Assembly (NCBI RefSeq): GCF_004770155.1
Contig: NZ_RQFA01000007.1
Location: 1 to 62,960, forward strand
DNA: 62,960 nt
Reading direction: 5' to 3'
Source: Leptospira gomenensis
Lineage (GTDB): Bacteria > Spirochaetota > Leptospiria > Leptospirales > Leptospiraceae
Position numbers and translations under genes: made by a program. The notes under the pieces were generated by a model. That model searched no databases. It had not been told where the DNA came from and saw only the letters and a program-made list of their open reading frames with translations. Shown one piece after another: positions 16,532-24,763 of this stretch. Position 1 is the first letter of the stretch. Each line of letters begins with the position of its first letter.

Positions 16532-17359
16532 ATGAGCCATTTGACAGGAAAAACGATTTTGATCACCGGAGCCGCGGGAGGGTTCGGAAGGGAACTTACC
16601 AAACAACTCCTGGAAAAAGGGGCCGATCTGATCCTTACGGATCTTAATACGCCGGACGCGAACGCCGATTTCTATCTGCTTCGTAGGTGGAACGAAAAGA
16701 TACGAAACGTTTCTCCGTCCAAATCCCCGGGTAGGATATTGGGAACTTTTTCCGGCGATCTCAGGACGCAGGAAGGATGTAAACAAGTATATCAGAATAC
16801 TCTAATGTTATCCCCCAAGGGAGTGGACGTTCTGATCAACAACGCCGGGCTTGCGTTTAAAGGCGGATTGTTGGAGGTTCCCGACCGGAATTGGAATCTC
16901 ATACTGGACGTGAATTTATACGCGCCGATCCACCTTAGCCGTCTGTTCGTGCCGGCGATGTTGGAAAGAAAACAGGGACATATCGTAAATCTTTCTTCCG
17001 TGGCGGGTCAGGTCGCACCCGGCGAGTTGATCTACTACTCCGTCTCCAAGTTCGGTATACGCGCGTTAGGCGAGGCGATGGACGCGGACCTGAGAAAAAA
17101 GGGGGTCGCGGTGACGAACGTGTATCCGTTTTTTGCGGACACTGGAATCCTAAAATCGCAACAGTTCGGCAAACAACAGGAAATACCCATGTCCATCGTG
17201 GACAGTCCGGTGGACGTCGTAAAGGCGATCGTTCGAGGTATGGAAAAGAGAAAGTTGCACGTTTTCCCCGGGATCAAATCGAAGACGATCAGTTTTTTCA
17301 ACCGAATGGCGCCGAATCTCGTACACAGATTGGCGGGTTTGAGCGATCGTTTTCGATGA
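16532..17359 (+). CDS. Short-chain dehydrogenase/reductase (275 aa)
   Basis: NAD(P)-dependent oxidoreductase with a Rossmann fold. TGAAGGFG at residue ~11 is the cofactor glycine motif, NNAG near 101, the catalytic Ser in NLSSVAG near 150 and the catalytic YYSVSK near 164. It is slightly longer than core SDRs because of an insert after the second strand (FYLLRRWNEKIRNVSPSKS). ATG 16532 is chosen since the family begins there; 14 extra codons upstream look spurious. Its stop overlaps the ATG of the hydrolase gene (ATGA, 17356-17359), so the two act in one pathway, probably on a lipid-like alcohol/ketone. Confidence 0.85.
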   Translation: MSHLTGKTILITGAAGGFGRELTKQLLEKGADLILTDLNTPDANADFYLLRRWNEKIRNVSPSKSPGRILGTFSGDLRTQEGCKQVYQNTLMLSPKGVDVLINNAGLAFKGGLLEVPDRNWNLILDVNLYAPIHLSRLFVPAMLERKQGHIVNLSSVAGQVAPGELIYYSVSKFGIRALGEAMDADLRKKGVAVTNVYPFFADTGILKSQQFGKQQEIPMSIVDSPVDVVKAIVRGMEKRKLHVFPGIKSKTISFFNRMAPNLVHRLAGLSDRFR

Positions 17360-18270
17360 AAGGAACCGTTTTTAAGACGACATTCGTCAAAAACGGGAAT
17401 TTGAGTCTGTTCTTAAAATACAATTCCACCGCGTCGGAGAAACCGGATCGGGAGACGATTCTTTTGATCCACGGTTATCCGGACGAACATTCCACTTGGG
17501 ACCTACAGATGGAACTTTTGTCGCGCGAGTTCAACGTAGGCGCCTTCGATCTCCGGGGAACGGGAAACTCGGACAAGCCGATCCGTCAAAAGGATTACAA
17601 CGCCTATCGGTTGTTCGAAGATTTCGAAGCGGTGATCCGTTTTTTGGGAGGAAGCGAACGGATTCATCTAGTCGCACACGATTGGGGCGCGATCCTTTCT
17701 TGGGGATTTATCGGTATTTCAAAATATTCTAAACTACTTAAGTCATATACGGCCATGGGAGGTCCGCATCCTCTCCTTTCGTTGCGGTCGATGATCGGTT
17801 ATCTTTTCAGTTTTCGTCCGGCCAAGATCCTGGTCGCGGTCCGTCAGTCGTTTCTATCCTGGTATATCCTATTTTTCCAGATTCCGTTTTTACCGGAATT
17901 GTCGATCCGATGTTTCACAAAACCGATCTGGAAGTATCTGATGTGGGCGGCGGAAATACCGGAAAACGACCCGATACGTTTTATGACCCGGGAGAAAATT
18001 CTTTCCAACGCGATTTATCCGGTGAACCTGTATCGGGAACTGCTCCGCGGGAATTTTCCGATTCCGAAGCGGATCACCGTTCCTACGAGGGTTCTCGTTC
18101 CGATGAGAGATATGGCGATCCGTCCTGAATCCTACGATTCGCTTTCGGAGGTCTGCGACCGCGTCGAATTTTTCGCAGCGGATTCCAATCATTGGATCCA
18201 AAAGGAAATGCCGGAATTCGTCGCGGATAAAATCCGCGATTTCGTTTTAACGAATTCTAAACGAGAGTAA
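17356..18270 (+). CDS. Alpha/beta-hydrolase, epoxide-hydrolase-like (304 aa)
   Basis: HGYPD near residue 36 forms the oxyanion region, and the nucleophile Asp is in VAHDWGA near residue 104, as in epoxide hydrolases and haloalkane dehalogenases. A cap domain follows, with the acid near VPMRDMAI and the catalytic His in DSNHWIQKE near residue 277. Translationally coupled to the SDR. A second gene of the same family lies at 20032-20982 on the other strand. Confidence 0.82.
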   Translation: MKGTVFKTTFVKNGNLSLFLKYNSTASEKPDRETILLIHGYPDEHSTWDLQMELLSREFNVGAFDLRGTGNSDKPIRQKDYNAYRLFEDFEAVIRFLGGSERIHLVAHDWGAILSWGFIGISKYSKLLKSYTAMGGPHPLLSLRSMIGYLFSFRPAKILVAVRQSFLSWYILFFQIPFLPELSIRCFTKPIWKYLMWAAEIPENDPIRFMTREKILSNAIYPVNLYRELLRGNFPIPKRITVPTRVLVPMRDMAIRPESYDSLSEVCDRVEFFAADSNHWIQKEMPEFVADKIRDFVLTNSKRE

Positions 18271-18432
18271 CGTGTTTCGGTTCGAATCGTTTCGTGTTTC
18301 GAAAGTTTGGATCCGGATCGATCCTGTCCCGCTCGAATCCTTTTCGAAATCATTCGGGGAAAAATCATAGTCAGCAAATCGTTTCGGAAAACCTTAGTAT
18401 TTTGTCATACTACGGATGTCTGTAACTTCTGC

Positions 18433-19452
18433 ATGAATTCCAATCGAACCTTCTTCCGTTTATCGTTTCCGTTTATCGTTTTCGCGATATTATGTTTTGC
18501 TCCTTCCCTGTTCTCCGGGGAAAAGAAAAAAATTCCCGAACTTCAGGAAGTCATTCCTTTCGCCCAAGCTGAATCCGATCTTAAAGCGACCACTCCTGTC
18601 ACTTCGATCGATCCGAAAAACAAGGAAGAAGCAGCTCGTAGAGTGGATCAAAGAAAAGGAACCTGGAGTTTTCAATGGGGATACAATCGCGATTATTATA
18701 CGCAGAGCGATATCACGTTCAAAGGTCCCGGTTATAATTTCACTCTTAAGGACATCGTGGCCAAGGACAAACCGGAAAAGTTCGATCCTTCGGTTTATCT
18801 GAGTCCCAGCCTTTGGGAAATTCCCCAATACAATTTCCGTTTTACATATTACTTTTCGGATCGTTTCTTCGTCGCGTTCGGACAGGATCATATGAAATAT
18901 GTGATGAGCCGAGGACAAGCGTCGAACATCTACGGTTATGTGGATCCGCTCGCGATACAAAGGGCGCATCTCGGTACCACTTCCGATTCCGCGGTGTATC
19001 TTTATCTGTTTCCGGACGCGTACAAACGTCTCGAAGGATATCACAACGGCGAAACGATCAACGTAACTCCCGACTTTCTCAAGTTCGAACATACGGACGG
19101 TCTCAATCTAATTTTTTTGGACGTAGGAATGGTTCAACCGATCTGGGTTTCGACTAACGGCGAACATGCGTTTAGTTTCGTCTCTTCGGTCGGAGGCGGG
19201 CCGATCATCTGTAGGAGCGATGTGCGTCTTTTCGGCGAAGGAAAAAACAACCACTTTCATACGTCCGGTTACGGAGTGACAGGATATTTGGCCGGAAGAA
19301 TGGATCTGTACAAATCCTTCTTTTTCGAAACGGGGGCAAAAGCGGGTTATATCGATCTTCCGGACATATTGACGACGGGACGTTCCAAGGATCACGCGAG
19401 TCAGAGTTTCGGATTTTTGGAATTGATCGTCTACGGCGGAGTCAATTTCTAA
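18433..19452 (+). CDS. Exported protein, probable outer-membrane barrel (339 aa)
   Basis: The ATG at 18433 starts a clear signal peptide (FPFIVFAILCFAPSLFSG). The mature part is rich in aromatic, alternating strands (YNFRFTYYFSDRFFVAFGQ) and ends in a run of strands with terminal GGVNF, as outer-membrane proteins do. No named family is recognised. The open frame extends upstream to 18307, but the signal peptide fixes the later start. It stands just before the NlpC/P60 gene. Confidence 0.65.
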   Translation: MNSNRTFFRLSFPFIVFAILCFAPSLFSGEKKKIPELQEVIPFAQAESDLKATTPVTSIDPKNKEEAARRVDQRKGTWSFQWGYNRDYYTQSDITFKGPGYNFTLKDIVAKDKPEKFDPSVYLSPSLWEIPQYNFRFTYYFSDRFFVAFGQDHMKYVMSRGQASNIYGYVDPLAIQRAHLGTTSDSAVYLYLFPDAYKRLEGYHNGETINVTPDFLKFEHTDGLNLIFLDVGMVQPIWVSTNGEHAFSFVSSVGGGPIICRSDVRLFGEGKNNHFHTSGYGVTGYLAGRMDLYKSFFFETGAKAGYIDLPDILTTGRSKDHASQSFGFLELIVYGGVNF

Positions 19453-19467
19453 ACGGTCCGATTTACG

Positions 19468-19977
19468 ATGTTCCGTTTCGGTGCGATCGGTTGCGCGATC
19501 TTTCTCGTCTTTGCGTCGTTATACGTTTCGTTAAACGGTCAAAAGATCGGATTAAACGACCGCGAACTTCGGGAATATTTTTTACGAAATCATAAACTAG
19601 AGATAACTTCCGAAGATACGATCGAGTTGTATCGGGAAGTTCATCGATGGTTGGGGGTTCCTCACAAGGATTTCGGAACGGACGAATCGGGGATCGATTG
19701 TTCCGGTTTAACCTCAAAAATCCTCTCCAAAATATACGGTTCGGATTTCAGCGGTCCGAGTTACGCGATGGCCTCGCGGACAAAGCCGATTCCTCAGGAA
19801 AAACTGAAGGAAGGGGATCTCGTATTTTTCACGATCTACGGGAACCGGGTGAGCCACGTTGGGATATATCTCAAGGACAGGAAATTCGTTCACGCCTCAT
19901 CGAAACGCGGAGTAACCATCGGCTCTCTGGACGATACGTATTACGTAAAACATTTCACGTCGGCGGGAAGGCGTTGA
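19468..19977 (+). CDS. NlpC/P60-family cysteine peptidase (169 aa)
   Basis: Probable periplasmic peptidoglycan endopeptidase cutting within stem peptides. Catalytic Cys is in GIDCSGL near residue 75, GDLVFF follows, catalytic His is in VSHVGIYL near residue 130 and a third polar residue in FVHASS near 145. One N-terminal hydrophobic segment acts as signal anchor; there is no SH3 or LysM domain. It begins 15 bases after the preceding envelope gene and is probably co-transcribed. Confidence 0.85.
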   Translation: MFRFGAIGCAIFLVFASLYVSLNGQKIGLNDRELREYFLRNHKLEITSEDTIELYREVHRWLGVPHKDFGTDESGIDCSGLTSKILSKIYGSDFSGPSYAMASRTKPIPQEKLKEGDLVFFTIYGNRVSHVGIYLKDRKFVHASSKRGVTIGSLDDTYYVKHFTSAGRR

Positions 19978-20031
19978 GGAAATATTTTAGATTATTTTAA
20001 AATTCTAATGTTTTAGAAAAACGGAACGTTT

Positions 20032-20982
20032 TCAGGCCGAGTGTTTTTCCACGAAGGCCCGGATCAATCCGGTGACCGTTTCCGGTTGTTCGCGATGCGC
20101 CCAATGATTACAGTCCAACTTGTGCACTTCCAAGGTTTTGACGTAGTCGTAGACGTTCGCATAAACCTCCGAAGATACTATAAAATCCCGTTCCGGAACG
20201 ATCAACTGTACGGGAGTTTTGATGTCGGCCGGTTCGGCGATCACGGTTTTACCGAAAAGTAACTCCCGATAAAGATTGATGGGCGCCATCGTAACGGAGT
20301 AGACGTCGTTTCTACCGATGGCGCGTAACGGATCGTTTTCGGGAACTCCTCCCAGATCCAGGATCAATTTGTACAACGTTTCCCCGAAATTCCTCCATAG
20401 GAACTCGGGGATCATAGGTAGTTGGTAAAACCATATAAACCAGGAACGAAATCCCTGATCGACTACGTTTTTCAGATTTTCCGTTTTTAGGCTGAGAATA
20501 TCGTCTAACATGCGTTTGCCTGCAAGCCAAGGATGTGGTCCTGCGATCGCAGTAAAAGAACGTACGTATCCGGAATATGCAGGATCACTAATAAACAACC
20601 AACCCAGTGCCGCGCCCCAATCGTGTCCGATCCAGTGAACCTTTTTGTCCTTCGATAGAAAACGGACGGCTTCCACGAGATCGGGAAGTATGACGGAATA
20701 GTTGTATTCGGATTGTTCGGACGGTTTTGAGGATCTTCCGAATCCGCGTAAGTCCACCGCGCCTAATTTATAGTTCTCTTGGAGAGATTGGATTTGAGAG
20801 TCCCAGGTTTTATGCGAATCGGGATAACCGTGAACGAATAATAATACGTCCTTCGATTCGGTTTCCGAATAGGTAAGGAACAACTTGACGTTCCGGTTTT
20901 CGATATAGGTATGTTTCAAAAGTTGCCGCCGAGGAATTCGAATCGTTAAAAAACGTCCGACTACCTTCTCCGATTCCCGCAA
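20032..20982 (-). CDS. Alpha/beta-hydrolase, epoxide-hydrolase-like (316 aa)
   Basis: Paralogue of the gene at 17356. Oxyanion motif VHGYPDSHKTWD near residue 52, nucleophile Asp in IGHDWGAALGW near 117, acid in LIVPERDFIV and catalytic His in CNHWAHREQ near 294. It lacks a signal peptide. Convergent with the NlpC gene and divergent from the methyltransferase gene (start codons about 75 bases apart). Substrate unknown. Confidence 0.82.
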   Translation of the reverse strand: MRESEKVVGRFLTIRIPRRQLLKHTYIENRNVKLFLTYSETESKDVLLFVHGYPDSHKTWDSQIQSLQENYKLGAVDLRGFGRSSKPSEQSEYNYSVILPDLVEAVRFLSKDKKVHWIGHDWGAALGWLFISDPAYSGYVRSFTAIAGPHPWLAGKRMLDDILSLKTENLKNVVDQGFRSWFIWFYQLPMIPEFLWRNFGETLYKLILDLGGVPENDPLRAIGRNDVYSVTMAPINLYRELLFGKTVIAEPADIKTPVQLIVPERDFIVSSEVYANVYDYVKTLEVHKLDCNHWAHREQPETVTGLIRAFVEKHSA

Positions 20983-21055
20983 ATTTTCCAGTCTTTTACG
21001 GATTCGAAACCGTTGTTCTGATTGGATTTTTGCGCGGATCGTTCATCCTGGTCCT

Positions 21056-22054
21056 ATGTCCGAATCGAATACGGAAACTTCCCCTGTCTCTTCCTCCGGA
21101 GATCCGCCGACTATGTTTCGCAATCGTCTTTCCCGTATGGCGAAACACTGGAAGAAGTGGGCGCGTAAAAGAAACATAGAATGTTTTCGAATCTACGATC
21201 GCGACATACCGCAGGTTCCGGTTAGCGTCGATTTATACGGACCGTATTGTCAGATATCCGCCTATAAAAATCGTTACGAAATCTCCGAGGAAGAACGGGA
21301 AAAAGAGAACGTCGAAATCGGAAATATCGTGGGTGAGGTTTTGGGACTTCCCTCCGATCGAATCTATTGGAAAAAACGGGAACAGAAAAAAGGAAAGGAT
21401 CAGTACGAAAAACGGGGAACCGACGCGGAACTTTTGGAAGTGGGAGAAGGCGGTCTTCGTTTTTTCGTAAACCTGTCGGATTATTTGGACACTGGTCTTT
21501 TTTTGGATCATCGAATCACGAGGGAGATGGTGCGTAAGGAAGCGAAGGGAAAAAAATTTCTGAACCTTTTTTCTTATACTGGTTCGTTTACCGTCTACGC
21601 GGCGTCAGGCGGAGCGAGGAGAAGTCTAAGCGTGGATCTTTCGAACACGTATTTATCTTGGTCGTCTGAGAATCTTAGGTTGAACGGATTCTCAGAAACG
21701 CAACACCGTCTTCTGCGCGCCGATGCGGTGGAGTGGCTTCGTTCGGAACGAAAAAATCAGGATCGGGAGCGCTTCGATCTGATCGTGGTGGATCCGCCCA
21801 CGTTTTCGAACAGCAAAAAGATGAACGACGTATTCGACGTTCAACGCGATCATGCGGAAGTTTTGAATCTACTCTATCGCGATTTCGCTTTGCCGGGCGC
21901 CGTACTTTATTTCTCCACGAACTTTAGAAAATTCAAATTGTCCGAAACTTCGCTTCTTTGGGATTCGATCAAAAACCTTACCAAGGAAACGCTTCCGGAA
22001 GATTTCAGAAACGAGAGAATTCATTTCTGCTGGAGAATGGAGAAATCCTCCTGA
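21056..22054 (+). CDS. Class I SAM-dependent methyltransferase, RlmK-like (332 aa)
   Basis: It resembles the C-terminal (RlmK) half of RlmKL, which makes m7G2069 in 23S rRNA. FRNRLSRMAKHWKKWARK followed by ECFRIYDRDIP is the typical start of that half. Then come LFLDHRITREMV, the SAM loop NLFSYTGSFTVYAASGGA near residue 163, an acidic VDLSNTYLSW and the catalytic motif VVDPPTFSNSK near 242. A stand-alone RlmK is known in other bacteria. Start as given; 19 residues precede the conserved part. Confidence 0.8.
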   Translation: MSESNTETSPVSSSGDPPTMFRNRLSRMAKHWKKWARKRNIECFRIYDRDIPQVPVSVDLYGPYCQISAYKNRYEISEEEREKENVEIGNIVGEVLGLPSDRIYWKKREQKKGKDQYEKRGTDAELLEVGEGGLRFFVNLSDYLDTGLFLDHRITREMVRKEAKGKKFLNLFSYTGSFTVYAASGGARRSLSVDLSNTYLSWSSENLRLNGFSETQHRLLRADAVEWLRSERKNQDRERFDLIVVDPPTFSNSKKMNDVFDVQRDHAEVLNLLYRDFALPGAVLYFSTNFRKFKLSETSLLWDSIKNLTKETLPEDFRNERIHFCWRMEKSS

Positions 22055-22274
22055 GTCGCTCTTTCCGTTTTTAAATGTAAGCAAATGCTCATATACGTTT
22101 TTCAAAACGGAATCGTTTCATATCTCTTTCGTTCGAAATAGAACCCATTCCGTTTTCCTTATAGAATGTCATTTTTTTCTATAAATTGGTTTTCGATTTT
22201 ATAAAGTCAATAGTGCCGCGCCCTCGTTTTCCGTATAATCGGGTTATTCCAAACTTCGAGGTCGCCGTCGATCT

Positions 22275-23405
22275 ATGCCTTCAGAAATTTTTTACGCAAC
22301 CTCCCTACAATACGTTTTGTTGGGTGTTCTGTCTTTTTTTAAATGGAAGAAAAAGTTTCAAAGAATCCAATCCGTTCTTTTTATCTGTCTCGGATGTAAT
22401 CTGTTCCTTTTTTCGATCAAAGGAGGTTTGGAACTTAAGTTGTTCAACCGACTCGTGGATTTTCTGTATTCGTTTTTTACGTTTATGGGAACGATATTGA
22501 TTTGCTCCACGTTCGACGACGAAATCGCGGAAGATAGGCTTTCGGCCCTTTCCGAAACGCAGGGTAAATTCTGGATCCAACAAAAATTGATCCACGGAGG
22601 GGCAAAGGCTTGGGGGATCGGTTCCGTTTTTCTGATCTGTTGGAACTCCGAGTTGGCGCGGATCGTTCCGCCTATGATGATCGTAGTGGCTTCGGTTTCG
22701 ATCGTGGTTCTGATCGTATATTCGATTTATCTTTATTTCTTCTCTAATTTTCGGGATAAAAAGCGGGTAACGATTCTTCTCGGTTTTTGGGCTTTGGTGT
22801 TGGCGGGAGAGTTGGCGCAGAATCTTCTTTCATCCGAATTTCATCATTCCGCGTCGATGCTGGGCGGTCTGGTGTTGGCGGTTTTTCCGATTTATACGTT
22901 CGGAAGCCTTTTCCTCGATTCCAAGTCCTTTAAGGAGAATCTGGATTCGACGTATCAGGAACGTTTTAAACTGAAACAGAACGAAAAACTTTCCTCGACG
23001 TCGTATTATCTTTCCAACATGGATATTAAGGAAATTGAAACTAGGATGTACGAACTTTTCACAAAGGAAAAAGTTTTTTTGGACGAGGACATACGTCTCG
23101 GATCCGTCGCGGAGGAATTGGGTCTTTCCACACATCAGCTTTCCGCGTTCATCAATCAACACCTGGGGACGAATTTCAACAACCTGGTCAATCTATTTCG
23201 GGTAAAGGAAGCGATCCAGATTTTAAAGGACGAACCGGATCGTTCCATCATTTCCGTAGGGATGGCGGTGGGGTTTAATTCGTTATCCACCTTTCAAAGG
23301 GCTTTTTTATCGATCACCAAATCCAGTCCTAAAAAGTTCAGGGAAAACCTGAAAAACGGCGCGACCAGGGACCTTCCGCAAGAGCTTGATTTTTCGAGGA
23401 GGTGA
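22275..23405 (+). CDS. Membrane-bound AraC-family regulator (376 aa)
   Basis: About seven membrane segments in residues 8-220, then an AraC-type DNA-binding domain with VAEELGLSTHQLSAFINQH and SVGMAVGFNSLSTFQRAF. Like the gene at 15346, but a different paralogue; the next gene is a third one in tandem. The sensor part shares no obvious ligand pocket. The 220 bases before it hold no gene. Confidence 0.8.
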   Translation: MPSEIFYATSLQYVLLGVLSFFKWKKKFQRIQSVLFICLGCNLFLFSIKGGLELKLFNRLVDFLYSFFTFMGTILICSTFDDEIAEDRLSALSETQGKFWIQQKLIHGGAKAWGIGSVFLICWNSELARIVPPMMIVVASVSIVVLIVYSIYLYFFSNFRDKKRVTILLGFWALVLAGELAQNLLSSEFHHSASMLGGLVLAVFPIYTFGSLFLDSKSFKENLDSTYQERFKLKQNEKLSSTSYYLSNMDIKEIETRMYELFTKEKVFLDEDIRLGSVAEELGLSTHQLSAFINQHLGTNFNNLVNLFRVKEAIQILKDEPDRSIISVGMAVGFNSLSTFQRAFLSITKSSPKKFRENLKNGATRDLPQELDFSRR

Positions 23406-23501
23406 TTTCGAATCGGAGAATCGAAGGAAATAAATTATGGATCGGTCTCGTTTCGATTTTCGCGAAACGATCGTTATTCGTCGTAATCCTTCGTCAAAAG
23501 T

Positions 23502-24626
23502 ATGATGGACCGAATTCTGATCCAATTGGCGAATCAGTATGTGGGATTCGGAGGAATCTTATCCGTATTGTTGGCGCTCATTCATATCATCAAAGGCAGG
23601 ACGTTCAAAAACGTCGTCTTGTTTCTGATTTTTCTTTCCATGGGGGTTTTTCTCGTCAAAGGCCTCGTCCTGATCAATCAGATGGGGACGCGTTTTTCCC
23701 ACTTCTTTTCGATCGAAATATTTTTCATCTTCGTCATAGGTCCCTCCTTATACATCTATTTTAATCTGCTCCTATGGGGCGAACGCGTCGGGAAAAAAAC
23801 CCTTTCGTTCCATTACATCCCTTCGATTTTATTTCTCGTTTTTTATCTCATACATTCCGTTTATTTAATGTATTCCGGGGATTCTCTGGACGATTTAGGG
23901 CCCGCCTTTCATTCCAAATACGACTCGATTTACATACTTTCCACTTTTATCACCGTCGGATATATGATCGTCGTCATAGTAAAGTTCATACGTCTGTTTC
24001 AGGGAAACTTTTCCAGATATCCGTGGACGATTCATCTCATTCTGCTTATGGCGTTGGGGCTATTCGGGGTGAATCTGCATCTCGCCATCGATTTACGATT
24101 CCTGTTTTCCCTGGAGAACGCTTTCGTGGAACTCTACGTTCCCGCGTTATGCGCCTTGTCTTCGACGGTGATCTATGCGTTTTTTATCAGTCAGATTTAT
24201 CCGATCACCTTCAATATCATTTCGGAGACGTTTCAGAAAGTGCGTTATCAGAACAGCACTTTGTCGAGGATCGATCCGGAGGATCTTAAGTCGAAACTGG
24301 AAATTCTCATGAACTCCGAAAAGGTTTTTTTGGAGGAGAATCTGACCTTAGCCAAACTCGCTTCCAAACTACAGGTGAAGCCGCATCAACTTTCGGAATT
24401 TCTCAACAACCACCTTCGTAAAAGTTTTTTTCACTACGTCAATAAGCTGAGAATCGAAGAGGCCAGGTTGCGTCTGCTGGAAGCGGAGGAAACTTCGGTG
24501 ATCAAAACCGCGTTCGAATCCGGCTTTAATTCCCTTTCCGTCTTCAACACGAGTTTTAAGCGGGAGTTCGGAATGACGCCTTCACAATACAAAAAGAAGT
24601 TCGGAAAACAAAAGTCCGATTCTTGA
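23502..24626 (+). CDS. Membrane-bound AraC-family regulator (374 aa)
   Basis: Tandem paralogue of the preceding gene, about 95 bases downstream. Hydrophobic residues 10-235, then LASKLQVKPHQLSEFLNNH and KTAFESGFNSLSVFNTSFKREFGMTPSQYKKK as the two helix-turn-helix units. The membrane halves are diverged from each other, so different signals are likely. Two adjacent Met codons leave the start uncertain by one residue. Confidence 0.8.
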   Translation: MMDRILIQLANQYVGFGGILSVLLALIHIIKGRTFKNVVLFLIFLSMGVFLVKGLVLINQMGTRFSHFFSIEIFFIFVIGPSLYIYFNLLLWGERVGKKTLSFHYIPSILFLVFYLIHSVYLMYSGDSLDDLGPAFHSKYDSIYILSTFITVGYMIVVIVKFIRLFQGNFSRYPWTIHLILLMALGLFGVNLHLAIDLRFLFSLENAFVELYVPALCALSSTVIYAFFISQIYPITFNIISETFQKVRYQNSTLSRIDPEDLKSKLEILMNSEKVFLEENLTLAKLASKLQVKPHQLSEFLNNHLRKSFFHYVNKLRIEEARLRLLEAEETSVIKTAFESGFNSLSVFNTSFKREFGMTPSQYKKKFGKQKSDS

Positions 24627-24763
24627 AAGGAGGCGGCGTTTCGCCGAAACGGACTTTCAAAAATTTGCATATTGTTTTTGGCCCGGGCGTTCTATAGAAT
24701 GCGCAGAGATTACGAAAATTCGGTGCTATCTTTTCCTCCGTAAGTTGTTGTTGGAGGTTTTTT

